From positions 310,001 to 374,000 of the forward strand of contig NZ_BQHR01000004.1 of NCBI RefSeq assembly GCF_021601625.1: a stretch of 64,000 nt of DNA, given 5' to 3'. Shown piece after piece: positions 7,267-20,628 of the stretch. The stretch's first letter is position 1, and each line of letters opens with the position of its first letter. The translations under genes and the position numbers were made by a program. Below the pieces are notes generated by a model. The model had not been told where the DNA came from. It did not search any database and worked only from the letters and a program-made list of their open reading frames with translations. Source of the DNA: Pseudomonas paraglycinae (GTDB lineage Bacteria; Pseudomonadota; Gammaproteobacteria; Pseudomonadales; Pseudomonadaceae).

Positions 7267-9498
7267 TCAGCCCTCGGGCTTGAGGATCAAAACTGCCAAC
7301 GGCGGCAAATTCAGTTCCAGCGACAAAGCCTGCCCATGACTGGCCACCTCTTCGGTAAACGCACCGCCGCCGTTGCCATAATTGGAACCGGCATAGGTGT
7401 CGGCATCACTGTTGAGCAATTCCTTCCAGCGCCCGGCAAACGGCACACCGACGCGATACGACTGACGCGGCACCGGGGTGAAGTTGGCCACCACCAGCAC
7501 TGGCGTGCCGTCCTTGCTCCAGCGCAACCAGGCGTAAACGCTGTTGATCGCATCGTCGCCGATCAACCATTGAAAGCCTTGCGGCGCATCGTCCTGCTCG
7601 TGCAGCGCCGGCTCTTCGCGGTAGAGCCGGTTGAGGTCGCCAACCAGCTTCTGCACGCCTTTGTGCTCCGAGTATTGCAGCAGATACCAGTCGAGCTGCT
7701 GATCGTGATTCCATTCGCGCCACTGGCCGAACTCGCAGCCCATGAACAGCAGCTTCTTGCCCGGATGGGTCCACATGAAACTCAGATAGGCGCGCAGGTT
7801 GGCGAATTTCTGCCAGCGGTCGCCGGGCATTTTGTCGATCAGCGAATGCTTGCCGTGCACCACTTCGTCGTGGGAAATCGGCAGGATGAAGCGCTCGGAC
7901 CAGGCGTACACCAGGCCGAAACTCAACTCGTTGTGGTGGTGGGCGCGGTACACCGGATCCTGCTGGATGTAGTGCAGCGAATCGTGCATCCAGCCCATGT
8001 TCCATTTGTAGGCAAAACCGAGGCCGCCTTGTTGGGTGCTCTGGCTGACGCCAGGCCACGCCGTGGATTCCTCGGCGATCACCAGCGCACCCGGTGCCTC
8101 CAGCGCTACCACATCGTTCAAATGCCGCAGGAAGTCGATGGCTTCAAGGTTCTCGCGACCGCCATGACGGTTCGGCACCCACTCGCCGGCCTTGCGCGAA
8201 TAGTCGCGATAGAGCATCGACGCCACCGCATCGACCCGCAGACCGTCAATGTGGAAATGCTTCAACCAGTGCAGCGCCGACGCCAGCATGTAGCCATGCA
8301 CTTCAGTGCGGCCCAGGTTGTAGATCAGCGTGTCCCAGTCCTGATGGAAGCCTTCCAGCGGGTTGCCGTATTCGTACAGTGCCGTGCCGTCGAATTGGGC
8401 GAGGCCATGGGTGTCGGTGGGAAAATGCGCTGGCACCCAGTCGAGAATCACACCGATGCCGGCCTGGTGACAGGCATTGACGAAATCGCCGAATTGCTCG
8501 GGCGTGCCGTAACGCGCGCTCGGGGCGAACTGCGACAGCAACTGATAACCCCAGGAACCGCCGAACGGGTGCTCCATGATCGGCATCAGTTCGATATGAG
8601 TGAAACCCAGCTCCTTCACATACGGGATCAAACGTTCGGCCAGCTCCGGCCAGTTGTACTGGCGCGCCACTTCACCGAGATCGTCGAGTTCGCATTGCCA
8701 GGAACCGGCATGCAACTCGTAGATCGAGAGTGGCGCATTGTGCTGCTGGCGCTCGCGACGGCTGCTCATCCAGTCCTGATCCTGCCAGTCGATCTGCAAC
8801 GGCGAGGCGACTTTCGAGGCGGTGTCCGGCGGCAGGCTGGTGGCCAGCGCCATCGGGTCGGCCTTCAGCGGCAGAATGCCGTGGGCGCCGAGGATTTCGT
8901 ACTTGTACAGCTCGCCCGCCTGCAACCGTGGAATGAACAGCTCCCAGACCCCGGACGGGTGCCGCAGACGCATCGGATGCCGCCGCCCGTCCCAGACGTT
9001 GAAGTCTCCCACCACCGACACCCGCCGGGCATTCGGTGCCCACACGGCAAAGCGCACACCGTCGACGCCATCGACGGTTTTCAGCTGCGCGCCGAGGCAA
9101 CTGCTGAGGTCGCGGTGATTGCCTTCGGCGAACAGATACAAATCCATTTCACCGAGCAACTGACCAAAGCTGTAAGGATCTTCCGCGACCTGTTCACCAC
9201 CGGCCCAGCGAGTGCGCAACAGGTACGGCCGTGCGCCCTCGAAATGGCCGACAAACAGCCCCGGTGTTTCGGTGGCCTCCAGCGGACCGAGCTCTTCGCC
9301 ACTGTTTTTATCGACGACAGAAACGCTCAACGCGCCGGGCAGATACGCCCGGATAAATTGCCCGCCGGCACCATCGCCGTGGGGGCCAAGAATGGAAAAC
9401 GGGTCGTGATGTTCTGCGCGCACCAAAGCATCAATGTCTTTTGCAGTGGGCAGCAATCTTTCTTTAGCGTGACCCTGTTCCCTGTTCGAGAAACTCAT
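7267..9498 (-). CDS. glgB: 1,4-alpha-glucan branching enzyme GlgB
   Basis: A 743-residue GH13 enzyme that introduces alpha-1,6 branches into linear glucan. The N-terminal CBM48-type domains precede the catalytic barrel. GH13 motifs visible are [27 protein letters not shown] (nucleophile Asp), [10 protein letters not shown] (acid/base Glu) and [14 protein letters not shown] (transition-state Asp). Length fits the family (about 730). The ATG at 9498 has a GGAGAG ribosome site and begins 2 bases after the treS stop, so it is the third gene of glgE-treS-glgB. In this pathway GlgE makes the linear chains that GlgB branches. Confidence 0.97.
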   Translation of the reverse strand: MSFSNREQGHAKERLLPTAKDIDALVRAEHHDPFSILGPHGDGAGGQFIRAYLPGALSVSVVDKNSGEELGPLEATETPGLFVGHFEGARPYLLRTRWAGGEQVAEDPYSFGQLLGEMDLYLFAEGNHRDLSSCLGAQLKTVDGVDGVRFAVWAPNARRVSVVGDFNVWDGRRHPMRLRHPSGVWELFIPRLQAGELYKYEILGAHGILPLKADPMALATSLPPDTASKVASPLQIDWQDQDWMSSRRERQQHNAPLSIYELHAGSWQCELDDLGEVARQYNWPELAERLIPYVKELGFTHIELMPIMEHPFGGSWGYQLLSQFAPSARYGTPEQFGDFVNACHQAGIGVILDWVPAHFPTDTHGLAQFDGTALYEYGNPLEGFHQDWDTLIYNLGRTEVHGYMLASALHWLKHFHIDGLRVDAVASMLYRDYSRKAGEWVPNRHGGRENLEAIDFLRHLNDVVALEAPGALVIAEESTAWPGVSQSTQQGGLGFAYKWNMGWMHDSLHYIQQDPVYRAHHHNELSFGLVYAWSERFILPISHDEVVHGKHSLIDKMPGDRWQKFANLRAYLSFMWTHPGKKLLFMGCEFGQWREWNHDQQLDWYLLQYSEHKGVQKLVGDLNRLYREEPALHEQDDAPQGFQWLIGDDAINSVYAWLRWSKDGTPVLVVANFTPVPRQSYRVGVPFAGRWKELLNSDADTYAGSNYGNGGGAFTEEVASHGQALSLELNLPPLAVLILKPEG

Positions 9499-9500
9499 GA

Positions 9501-12842
<3,342 letters not shown>

Positions 12843-12895
12843 GTGAAACTCCTGTTGAATTCAATAAGGGCGCCCTGCGCAGATCGCTGATCGCT

Positions 12896-13002
12896 GATCG
12901 TTCCCACGCTCTGCGTGGGGAATGCATACCGGGACGCTCCGCGTCCCAAAGCGGACGCAGAGCGTCCATGGCGGCATTCCCACGCGGAGCGTGGGAACGA
13001 TC
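12896..13002. repeat. GATCGTTCCCACGC repeat, copy inside the glgE-treS operon
   Basis: A 107-base element with both palindromic arms, starting GATCGTTCCCACGC and ending GCGTGGGAACGATC, with internal GGACGCTCCGCGTCC and GGACGCAGAGCGTCC stems. It occupies the gap between the glgE stop and the treS start, where it would fold in the mRNA and could lower treS-glgB expression or protect upstream mRNA. Confidence 0.85.
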
Positions 13003-13020
13003 AGGAACCGATCAAGTCGA

Positions 13021-15018
<1,998 letters not shown>

Positions 15019-15236
15019 TGAGCATCTCTCCTTAACGCCCCAAGGACGCTCGTTTGCCTGTTTGGCGGTCACGGCCGGGCCTTCGCCCGATGATGAACTC
15101 TCTCAGGTTCCGAGCGGCCGTCGCCGGGAAAAGTTCACAGGGATTTGCCGCGCTACAAAATCGGATCGATTTCGCAGTGAAGTGGTCAATCCACTTAAGC
15201 ACGTCCCACGCCAAGTGCCACACGGAGGTTCACCCG

Positions 15237-15395
15237 ATGACTATTCCGATTCCCGCTGAAACACCCGATCCGAACATCGATAAACCGACCCTGCCCGAGA
15301 CCGAGCCGCAGCCGATTCCCGAACAGGAACCGCCTGGCACCACGCCACCACCGAAGGAAGAACCACCCACGACCATGCCGCCGGTAATCGTCTGA
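15237..15395 (+). CDS. 52-residue proline-rich small protein
   Basis: A short protein beginning MTIPIPAETPDPNIDKP, about one third proline with many Glu and Thr, ending PPTTMPPVIV. A GGAGG ribosome site lies 8 bases before the ATG and the gene is divergent from glgE. There is no hydrophobic segment or signal peptide, and the chain should be disordered. I do not recognise a function. Its TGA is immediately followed by the convergent mgtC-like stop with no intervening base. Confidence 0.65.
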   Translation: MTIPIPAETPDPNIDKPTLPETEPQPIPEQEPPGTTPPPKEEPPTTMPPVIV

Positions 15396-15932
15396 TCAGC
15401 GTAGGTCGCTGTGGTCTTTCTCGATGCGGTCCTTCTCGATGTGATCCTTTTCGAAGACCCTGACGATCCGCGGCATGACACTGAATATTCCCAACGCGAG
15501 CAACGTACTGAGTACCGCCGTCGCCTCGCGGCCCAGACCGGCCGCGACGCCGATGGCGGCAGTCATCCACAAACCGGCGGCGGTGGTCAGGCCCTTGACG
15601 TGGCCTTCGTCGCCTTCATGATTTTTCAGGATGGTGCCGGCCCCGAGAAAGCCGATCCCGGCAATCACGCCCTGCACCACCCGGCTCATCGCGTCGGCCT
15701 GGGAACCGGACAATTGCGGTACCAGCACGAACAACGCCGCGCCAAGGGCTACCAGCATGTGCGTTCGCACCCCGGCAGCCTTGCCCTTGTGCTCGCGCTC
15801 AAACCCGAGAATCCCGCCCAATATCGCCGCCATCAGCAGGCGCACGGTGATCCGGGTCAGCTGCGAGGCGTCGCCGATGTCGGCGAATTCCGCTTGCAGG
15901 GTTTCCCACACTTCATGCCACCAGGCGTTCAT
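15396..15932 (-). CDS. MgtC/SapB family inner-membrane protein
   Basis: A 178-residue protein with the MgtC/SapB N-terminal membrane domain: RLLMAAILGGILGFEREHKG, AAGVRTHMLVALGAALFVLVP, and VVQGVIAGIGFLGAGTILK, the last being the family signature, followed by GLTTAAGLWMTAAIGVAAGLG. It lacks the C-terminal cytoplasmic ACT-like domain of Salmonella MgtC (about 230 residues), as in SapB/YhiD-type members. Homologues act in acid or magnesium-limitation adaptation and F-ATPase regulation. ATG at 15932 follows AAGGA. The C-terminus carries a charged tandem repeat (EKDHIEKDRIEKDH). Confidence 0.88.
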   Translation of the reverse strand: MNAWWHEVWETLQAEFADIGDASQLTRITVRLLMAAILGGILGFEREHKGKAAGVRTHMLVALGAALFVLVPQLSGSQADAMSRVVQGVIAGIGFLGAGTILKNHEGDEGHVKGLTTAAGLWMTAAIGVAAGLGREATAVLSTLLALGIFSVMPRIVRVFEKDHIEKDRIEKDHSDLR

Positions 15933-16055
15933 CGGCCAGTCCTTGTTATGAGTTGATAAAGGATGGACAGCGCCGACCATTAATCGGTTGCGTAGAACGA
16001 TCTGCAGAACCGCGCACCCTAACGATTCAGACTCCCGTGAAAAAAGGACAACCCC

Positions 16056-16304
16056 ATGCCCCTTCGTATCGATGAAAGCAATCCGGAATCGAAAGTCTGT
16101 TTTTTCACCGTTGAAAACGGTGAGGAAATCCGGATCTGCGACACGCTGGAAGTCAGGACAGATAGCGAAAAAGCCATGTCGTTCGTCGAAGTGGAAGGAC
16201 GGCGCATCTACGTCACCGAGGCCGAAGCTGATGCATTGACCGTCGCCGGCGCCCGGGATGGACGCAAACACCTGAAGGCCGACGACAGTGATTCGGTGAT
16301 TTGA
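16056..16304 (+). CDS. Small Pseudomonas protein, DUF3203-like
   Basis: An 82-residue acidic protein beginning MPLRIDESNPESKVCFFTVE and ending KADDSDSVI. It has no signal peptide or membrane segment. It resembles what I recall of the Pseudomonas-restricted DUF3203 family. An AAAAAAGGA ribosome site lies 8 bases before the ATG. It is divergent from the mgtC-like gene and sits 195 bases ahead of ccoG. Function unknown. Confidence 0.7.
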   Translation: MPLRIDESNPESKVCFFTVENGEEIRICDTLEVRTDSEKAMSFVEVEGRRIYVTEAEADALTVAGARDGRKHLKADDSDSVI

Positions 16305-16499
16305 CTGACCTCGATCAACAAGCGGCGCAGGCGTCTGGGATAGGCGTCTGCGCCTCGGCCCACGGGCTGCTTCAAGTTGTCGCAGGCGTTTGTGCGAAAC
16401 CCATCTGATACGCTTTTTATTGAAATACCTGAGTCTGTTATGCAAACAGATCGACGCTCATAGTTCCCTGGCCTGATGGAGGCTGATGAGCGAACGACC

Positions 16500-17930
16500 A
16501 TGAGCGAACGAATCCCCGTCCGAACCGTAGAAGCATCTCCCCAGATAAAAAAAGTACCGGCGCGCCCAATGAAGGCGAAACACGCCACCAGCGACAACCA
16601 GATCTTCACCCGCAGCTTCACCGGCCTTTTCCGCACCCTGCGCATGAGCGGCGCGGGGTTTCTGTTCCTGTTGTTTTTCGGCACGGTGTGGCTGAACTGG
16701 GGCGGTCGTCAGGCGGTGCTCTGGGACCTTTCCGAAAGCAAATTCCACATCTTTGGCGCGACCTTCTGGCCGCAGGATTTCATTCTGCTCTCGGCGCTGC
16801 TGATCATCGCCGCGTTCGGCCTGTTCGCGATTACCGTGTTCGCCGGCCGGGTGTGGTGTGGCTACACCTGCCCGCAGAGTTCGTGGACGTGGATCTTCAT
16901 GTGGTGCGAGAAGATCACCGAAGGCGAGCGCAACCAGCGGATCAAGCTGCAAGCGGCGCCCTGGAGCCTGAACAAACTGGCCCGGCGTGCGGCCAAGCAC
17001 ACGCTGTGGCTGGCGATCAGTGTGCTGACCGGTCTGACCTTCGTCGGCTACTTCACCCCGATCCGGCCGCTGGCCGAAGAACTGCTGACCTTGCAGATCG
17101 GCGGCGTCAGTCTGTTCTGGGTGCTGTTCTTCACCGCCGCCACCTACATCAACGCCGGCTGGCTGCGTGAGGCGGTGTGCATGCACATGTGCCCGTATGC
17201 GCGGTTCCAGAGCGTGATGTTCGACAAGGACACCCTGGCGATTTCCTACGACGTGGCCCGTGGCGAAAACCGTGGTCCGCGCAAACGCGAGGTGAAACCG
17301 GCCGAAGCCGGCCTCGGCGATTGCATCGATTGCCAGTTGTGCGTGCAGGTCTGCCCGACCGGCATCGACATCCGCGACGGCCTGCAAATGGAATGCATCG
17401 GCTGCGCGGCGTGCATCGACGCCTGCGATTCGATCATGGACAAGATGAATTACCCCCGTGGCCTGATTCGATATACCTCCGAGCGTGAGTTGCAGGGCGG
17501 CAAGACGCACTTGTTGCGCCCGAGATTGATCGGCTACGTCGCGGTGCTGGTGGTGATGATCGGCGCCCTCGCCCTGGCGTTGGTGGAACGGCCGATGGTG
17601 TCGCTGGACGTGACCAAGGATCGTGGTCTGTTCCGTGAGAACGGTCAGGGCCAGATTGAGAACATCTACACCCTCAAGGTCATCAATAAAACCCAGCAGC
17701 GTCAGGACTACAACCTGAGCCTGGTGGATGGCGACGGCTTCCAGCTGCAAGGCAAGACTGAGCTGAGCCTGGCGCCGGGCGAAATTGTCGATGTGCCGGT
17801 GTCGGTGGCGATGACTACGGAACGTGCGGCCAGCAGCTCGCAGACCTTGAGCTTCAAGATTGCCGACAGTGATGAGCCTGAGGTTTATAGCGTGGCGAAG
17901 AGCCGGTTTGTTGCGCCGATGAATCGCTGA
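16500..17930 (+). CDS. ccoG: Cytochrome c oxidase accessory protein CcoG (RdxA/FixG family)
   Basis: A 476-residue membrane ferredoxin-like protein needed for copper delivery to cbb3 oxidases. Transmembrane helices are near GAGFLFLLFFGTVWLNW, FILLSALLIIAAFGLF, LWLAISVLTGLTFVGYF and YVAVLVVMIGALALALV. Cysteines occur in WCGYTCPQSSW, CMHMCPYARFQ, and the double 4Fe-4S block CIDCQLCVQVCPTGID plus CIGCAACIDAC. The C-terminal beta domain follows the last helix. I took the ATG at 16500; an in-frame ATG at 16476 is possible. A 14-base duplication just upstream creates a small overlapping frame. It lies beside a MocR regulator, as the PA4131-PA4132 pair does in P. aeruginosa (from memory). Confidence 0.92.
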   Translation: MSERIPVRTVEASPQIKKVPARPMKAKHATSDNQIFTRSFTGLFRTLRMSGAGFLFLLFFGTVWLNWGGRQAVLWDLSESKFHIFGATFWPQDFILLSALLIIAAFGLFAITVFAGRVWCGYTCPQSSWTWIFMWCEKITEGERNQRIKLQAAPWSLNKLARRAAKHTLWLAISVLTGLTFVGYFTPIRPLAEELLTLQIGGVSLFWVLFFTAATYINAGWLREAVCMHMCPYARFQSVMFDKDTLAISYDVARGENRGPRKREVKPAEAGLGDCIDCQLCVQVCPTGIDIRDGLQMECIGCAACIDACDSIMDKMNYPRGLIRYTSERELQGGKTHLLRPRLIGYVAVLVVMIGALALALVERPMVSLDVTKDRGLFRENGQGQIENIYTLKVINKTQQRQDYNLSLVDGDGFQLQGKTELSLAPGEIVDVPVSVAMTTERAASSSQTLSFKIADSDEPEVYSVAKSRFVAPMNR

Positions 17931-17980
17931 GGCTTTAAGATGGCGGCGGTTTCGGGGGGTGTGGTGTGTCAGTACAACTG

Positions 17981-18158
17981 CCCCTCACCCTAGCCCTCTC
18001 CCAGAGGGAGAGGGAACCGACCGCAATGTCTGGCGTTATACATCGACCTGAAAAACCGAGTCGATTATGGATTCACAGCAGAACGATCAGGTCGATGTAA
18101 CTCTGAAGCATCCCCCGATCAGTCCCCTCTCCCTCCGGGAGAGGGCTAGGGTGAGGGG
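17981..18158. repeat. MITE-like element with nested inverted repeats
   Basis: A 178-base element bounded by 22-bp perfect inverted repeats (17981-18002 and 18137-18158; left end CCCCTCACCCTAGCCCTCTC). A second inverted pair, ACATCGACCTGA and TCAGGTCGATGT, lies inside at 18040-18051 and 18087-18098. It carries no gene. It lies between ccoG and the MocR regulator. Confidence 0.75.
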
Positions 18159-18212
18159 TTGATGTCCCTGACCCACCACAAAAACACCAAGCACCACGTA
18201 CCAAGGCCCCCG

Positions 18213-19622
18213 ATGAAACGCTACGAAAAATTCGCCGACGACATCGCTGAACTGATCCGCTCCGGCGTCCTCGGCCCCGGTCAGCGGGTGCCGTCGGTGC
18301 GCTACGCAAGCCAGACTTACGGCGTCAGCCCGTCCACGGTATTCCAGGCCTATTACCTGCTGGAACGACGAGGCCTGATCCGTGCCCGCCCGCGCTCCGG
18401 CTACTTCGTCAACACCCACGCCCCGAGCCCGTTCTCGGAGCCGGTGATCAGCAGCCAGGTCAACGAGTCCACCAAGGTCGACGTCAGCGAACTGGTGTTT
18501 TCGGTGCTGGAGTCGATCAAGGACCCGAGCACCGTGCCGTTCGGCTCGGCGTTCCCCAGCCCGACCCTGTTCCCGCTGCAACGCCTGTCCCGCTCACTGG
18601 CCAGCGCCGCCCGGGAAATGGACCCGCGCATGGTGGTCACCGACATGTCGCCGGGCAACCCGCAACTGCGTCGGCAGATTGCGCTGCGCTACATGGTCGG
18701 CGGGCTGATGCTGCCGATGGAAGAACTGCTGATCACCAACGGCGCCCTCGAAGCGCTGAACCTGTGCCTGCAAGCGGTGACCGAACCCGGCGATCTGGTG
18801 GCCATCGAAGCCCCGGCGTTTTACGCCAGCCTGCAAGTGCTCGAACGCCTGAAGCTCAAAGCCGTGGAAATCCCCGTGCACCCGCGCGACGGCATCGACC
18901 TCGGCGTGCTCGCCCAGACGCTTGAGCGGCACCCGATCAAGGCCTGCTGGTGCATGACGAGTTTTCAGAACCCGATGGGCGCGACCATGCCCGAGGCCAA
19001 AAAACAGGAACTGGTGGAACTGCTGAAACAGCATCAGGTGCCGCTGATCGAAGACGACGTCTACGCCGAGCTCTATTACGGCCAGCAGGCACCGAAACCG
19101 GCCAAGGCCTTCGACACCGAAGGTCTGGTGATGCATTGCGGTTCGTTCGCCAAAAGCCTGGCCCCCGGCTACCGCATCGGCTGGGTCGCCGCCGGCCGCT
19201 ACGCGCAAAAGATCGAACGGCTGAAACTGATGACCTCGCTGTGCGCCTCGATGCCCGCGCAAGCCGCCATCGCCGACTACCTGCAACACGGCGGCTACGA
19301 CCGTCACCTGCGCAAACTGCGCTACGCCCTGGAAGAGCAGCAAAGCGCGATGCTCGCAGCCATCGCCCGTTATTTCCCGGCGCAGACACGCGTCAGCCAA
19401 CCGGCCGGCGGTTACTTCCTGTGGCTGGAACTGCCACCGCAGATGGATTCGTTGAAGTTGTTTCAGATGGCGTTGGCGCAGGGGATCAGCATTGCGCCGG
19501 GGCCGATCTTTTCGCCGACCCAGCGATTCAGGAACTGCATTCGATTGAACTACGGCAGCCCGTGGACCGAGGATGCGGAGAAGGCGATGGAAACGTTGGG
19601 GCGGATTGTGCGGTCGTTCTGA
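18213..19622 (+). CDS. MocR-type GntR/aminotransferase-fold transcription regulator
   Basis: A 469-residue protein. Residues 1-70 are a GntR winged helix (KFADDIAELIRSGVLGPGQR, SVRYASQTYGVSPSTVFQAY). The remainder is a fold-type I aminotransferase domain with the PLP-lysine region GSFAKSLAPGYRIGW and the CWCMTSFQNPMGATM segment. Such proteins sense PLP or amino-acid adducts and control nearby genes. I chose ATG at 18213 over 18159 because the GntR domain begins directly there. From memory the equivalent gene beside ccoG in P. aeruginosa is PA4132 (MpaR), near cyanide-responsive oxidase genes. Confidence 0.88.
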   Translation: MKRYEKFADDIAELIRSGVLGPGQRVPSVRYASQTYGVSPSTVFQAYYLLERRGLIRARPRSGYFVNTHAPSPFSEPVISSQVNESTKVDVSELVFSVLESIKDPSTVPFGSAFPSPTLFPLQRLSRSLASAAREMDPRMVVTDMSPGNPQLRRQIALRYMVGGLMLPMEELLITNGALEALNLCLQAVTEPGDLVAIEAPAFYASLQVLERLKLKAVEIPVHPRDGIDLGVLAQTLERHPIKACWCMTSFQNPMGATMPEAKKQELVELLKQHQVPLIEDDVYAELYYGQQAPKPAKAFDTEGLVMHCGSFAKSLAPGYRIGWVAAGRYAQKIERLKLMTSLCASMPAQAAIADYLQHGGYDRHLRKLRYALEEQQSAMLAAIARYFPAQTRVSQPAGGYFLWLELPPQMDSLKLFQMALAQGISIAPGPIFSPTQRFRNCIRLNYGSPWTEDAEKAMETLGRIVRSF

Positions 19623-19668
19623 AAGACCGCTGATCGTTCCCACGCAACCAGTTCAACGCCTAGACGAT

Positions 19669-19795
19669 GATCGTTCCCACGTCGAGGCGTCGAACCGTCC
19701 GCGTGGGAATGCCTCAAGGGACGCTCCGCGTTCCAGCTCTGGAAGGGACGCGGAGCGTCCCGGGCTGCATTCCCACGCGGAGCGTGGGAACGATC
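19669..19795. repeat. GATCGTTCCCACGC repeat, variant copy
   Basis: A 127-base two-armed element. The left arm is enlarged: GATCGTTCCCACGTCGAGGC then GTCGAACCGTCCGCGTGGG. The right arm is standard and ends GATC at 19795, almost touching the stop codon of the short-chain dehydrogenase. A broken partial arm (GATCGTTCCCACGC) lies at 19632-19645. Confidence 0.85.
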
Positions 19796-19796
19796 A

Positions 19797-20543
19797 TTAA
19801 CGGCCGCCGCCGAGATCGACAAAAGTCCCGGTGGCATAAGAAGCCTTGTCCGACAGCAACCAGACAATTGCCTCCGCCACCTCATCCGGCCGGCCGCCCC
19901 GGGCCATCGGAATCGCCGACTCCAGCTTGCTGACCCGATCCGGGTCGCCGCTCAACGCATGGAAGTCGGTATAGATGTAACCCGGACGCACCGCATTCAC
20001 GCGAATCCCCTCGCCCGCCACTTCCTTGGACAGGCCGATGGTGAACGTATCCAGCGCGCCTTTGGACGCTGCGTAATCGACGTATTCGTTGGGCGATCCC
20101 AGCCGCGCGGCGACCGAGGAAACGTTGACGATGCTCCCGCCCTGCCCGCCATGTTTGGGCGACATGCGCAGGATCGCATGCTTGGCGCAGAGAATCGGCG
20201 CCAGGACGTTGGTTTTCATGATTTTGAGGATGCGGAATTCGGACATTTCGTCGACCCGGGATTTTTGCCCCACGGTGCCGGCGTTGTTCACCAGGGCGGT
20301 GACGCGGCCCAGTTCGCTGTCGACCCGGTTGAACAGCGCGATCACTTCGTCTTCGATACTGACATCGGCGCGCACAGCGATGGCCGTGGCGCCGCGCTCA
20401 CGCACCTGATCGAGCACGTGGTGAGCGGCCTGTTCGTCCGTCTGGTAATTGATGCAGATCCGGTAGCCTTGCTCGGCAGCCAACAATGCAGTGGCGGCGC
20501 CGATTCCTCGACCGCCGCCGGTGATCACAATGACTTTATCCAT
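19797..20543 (-). CDS. Short-chain dehydrogenase/reductase (classical SDR)
   Basis: A 248-residue Rossmann-fold oxidoreductase starting MDKVIVITGGGRGIGAATAL, which holds the TGxxxGxG cofactor motif. NNAG is at about residue 86, Ser at VNVSSVAARLG, and the catalytic YxxxK at YVDYAASK. The sequence ends GTFVDLGGGR, as in FabG-like members. NAD(P) preference and substrate cannot be told. I chose ATG at 20543, preceded by GGGGAAAGG. It stands alone between repeats and a c-di-GMP gene. Confidence 0.9.
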   Translation of the reverse strand: MDKVIVITGGGRGIGAATALLAAEQGYRICINYQTDEQAAHHVLDQVRERGATAIAVRADVSIEDEVIALFNRVDSELGRVTALVNNAGTVGQKSRVDEMSEFRILKIMKTNVLAPILCAKHAILRMSPKHGGQGGSIVNVSSVAARLGSPNEYVDYAASKGALDTFTIGLSKEVAGEGIRVNAVRPGYIYTDFHALSGDPDRVSKLESAIPMARGGRPDEVAEAIVWLLSDKASYATGTFVDLGGGR

Positions 20544-20628
20544 GCTGGCCTTTCCCCCGATGCACACGTGACAGTCGGGGCAAGAATAACCGTCATTGCA
20601 GGGTTTTGCATGACCTGCGATTAGCGGC

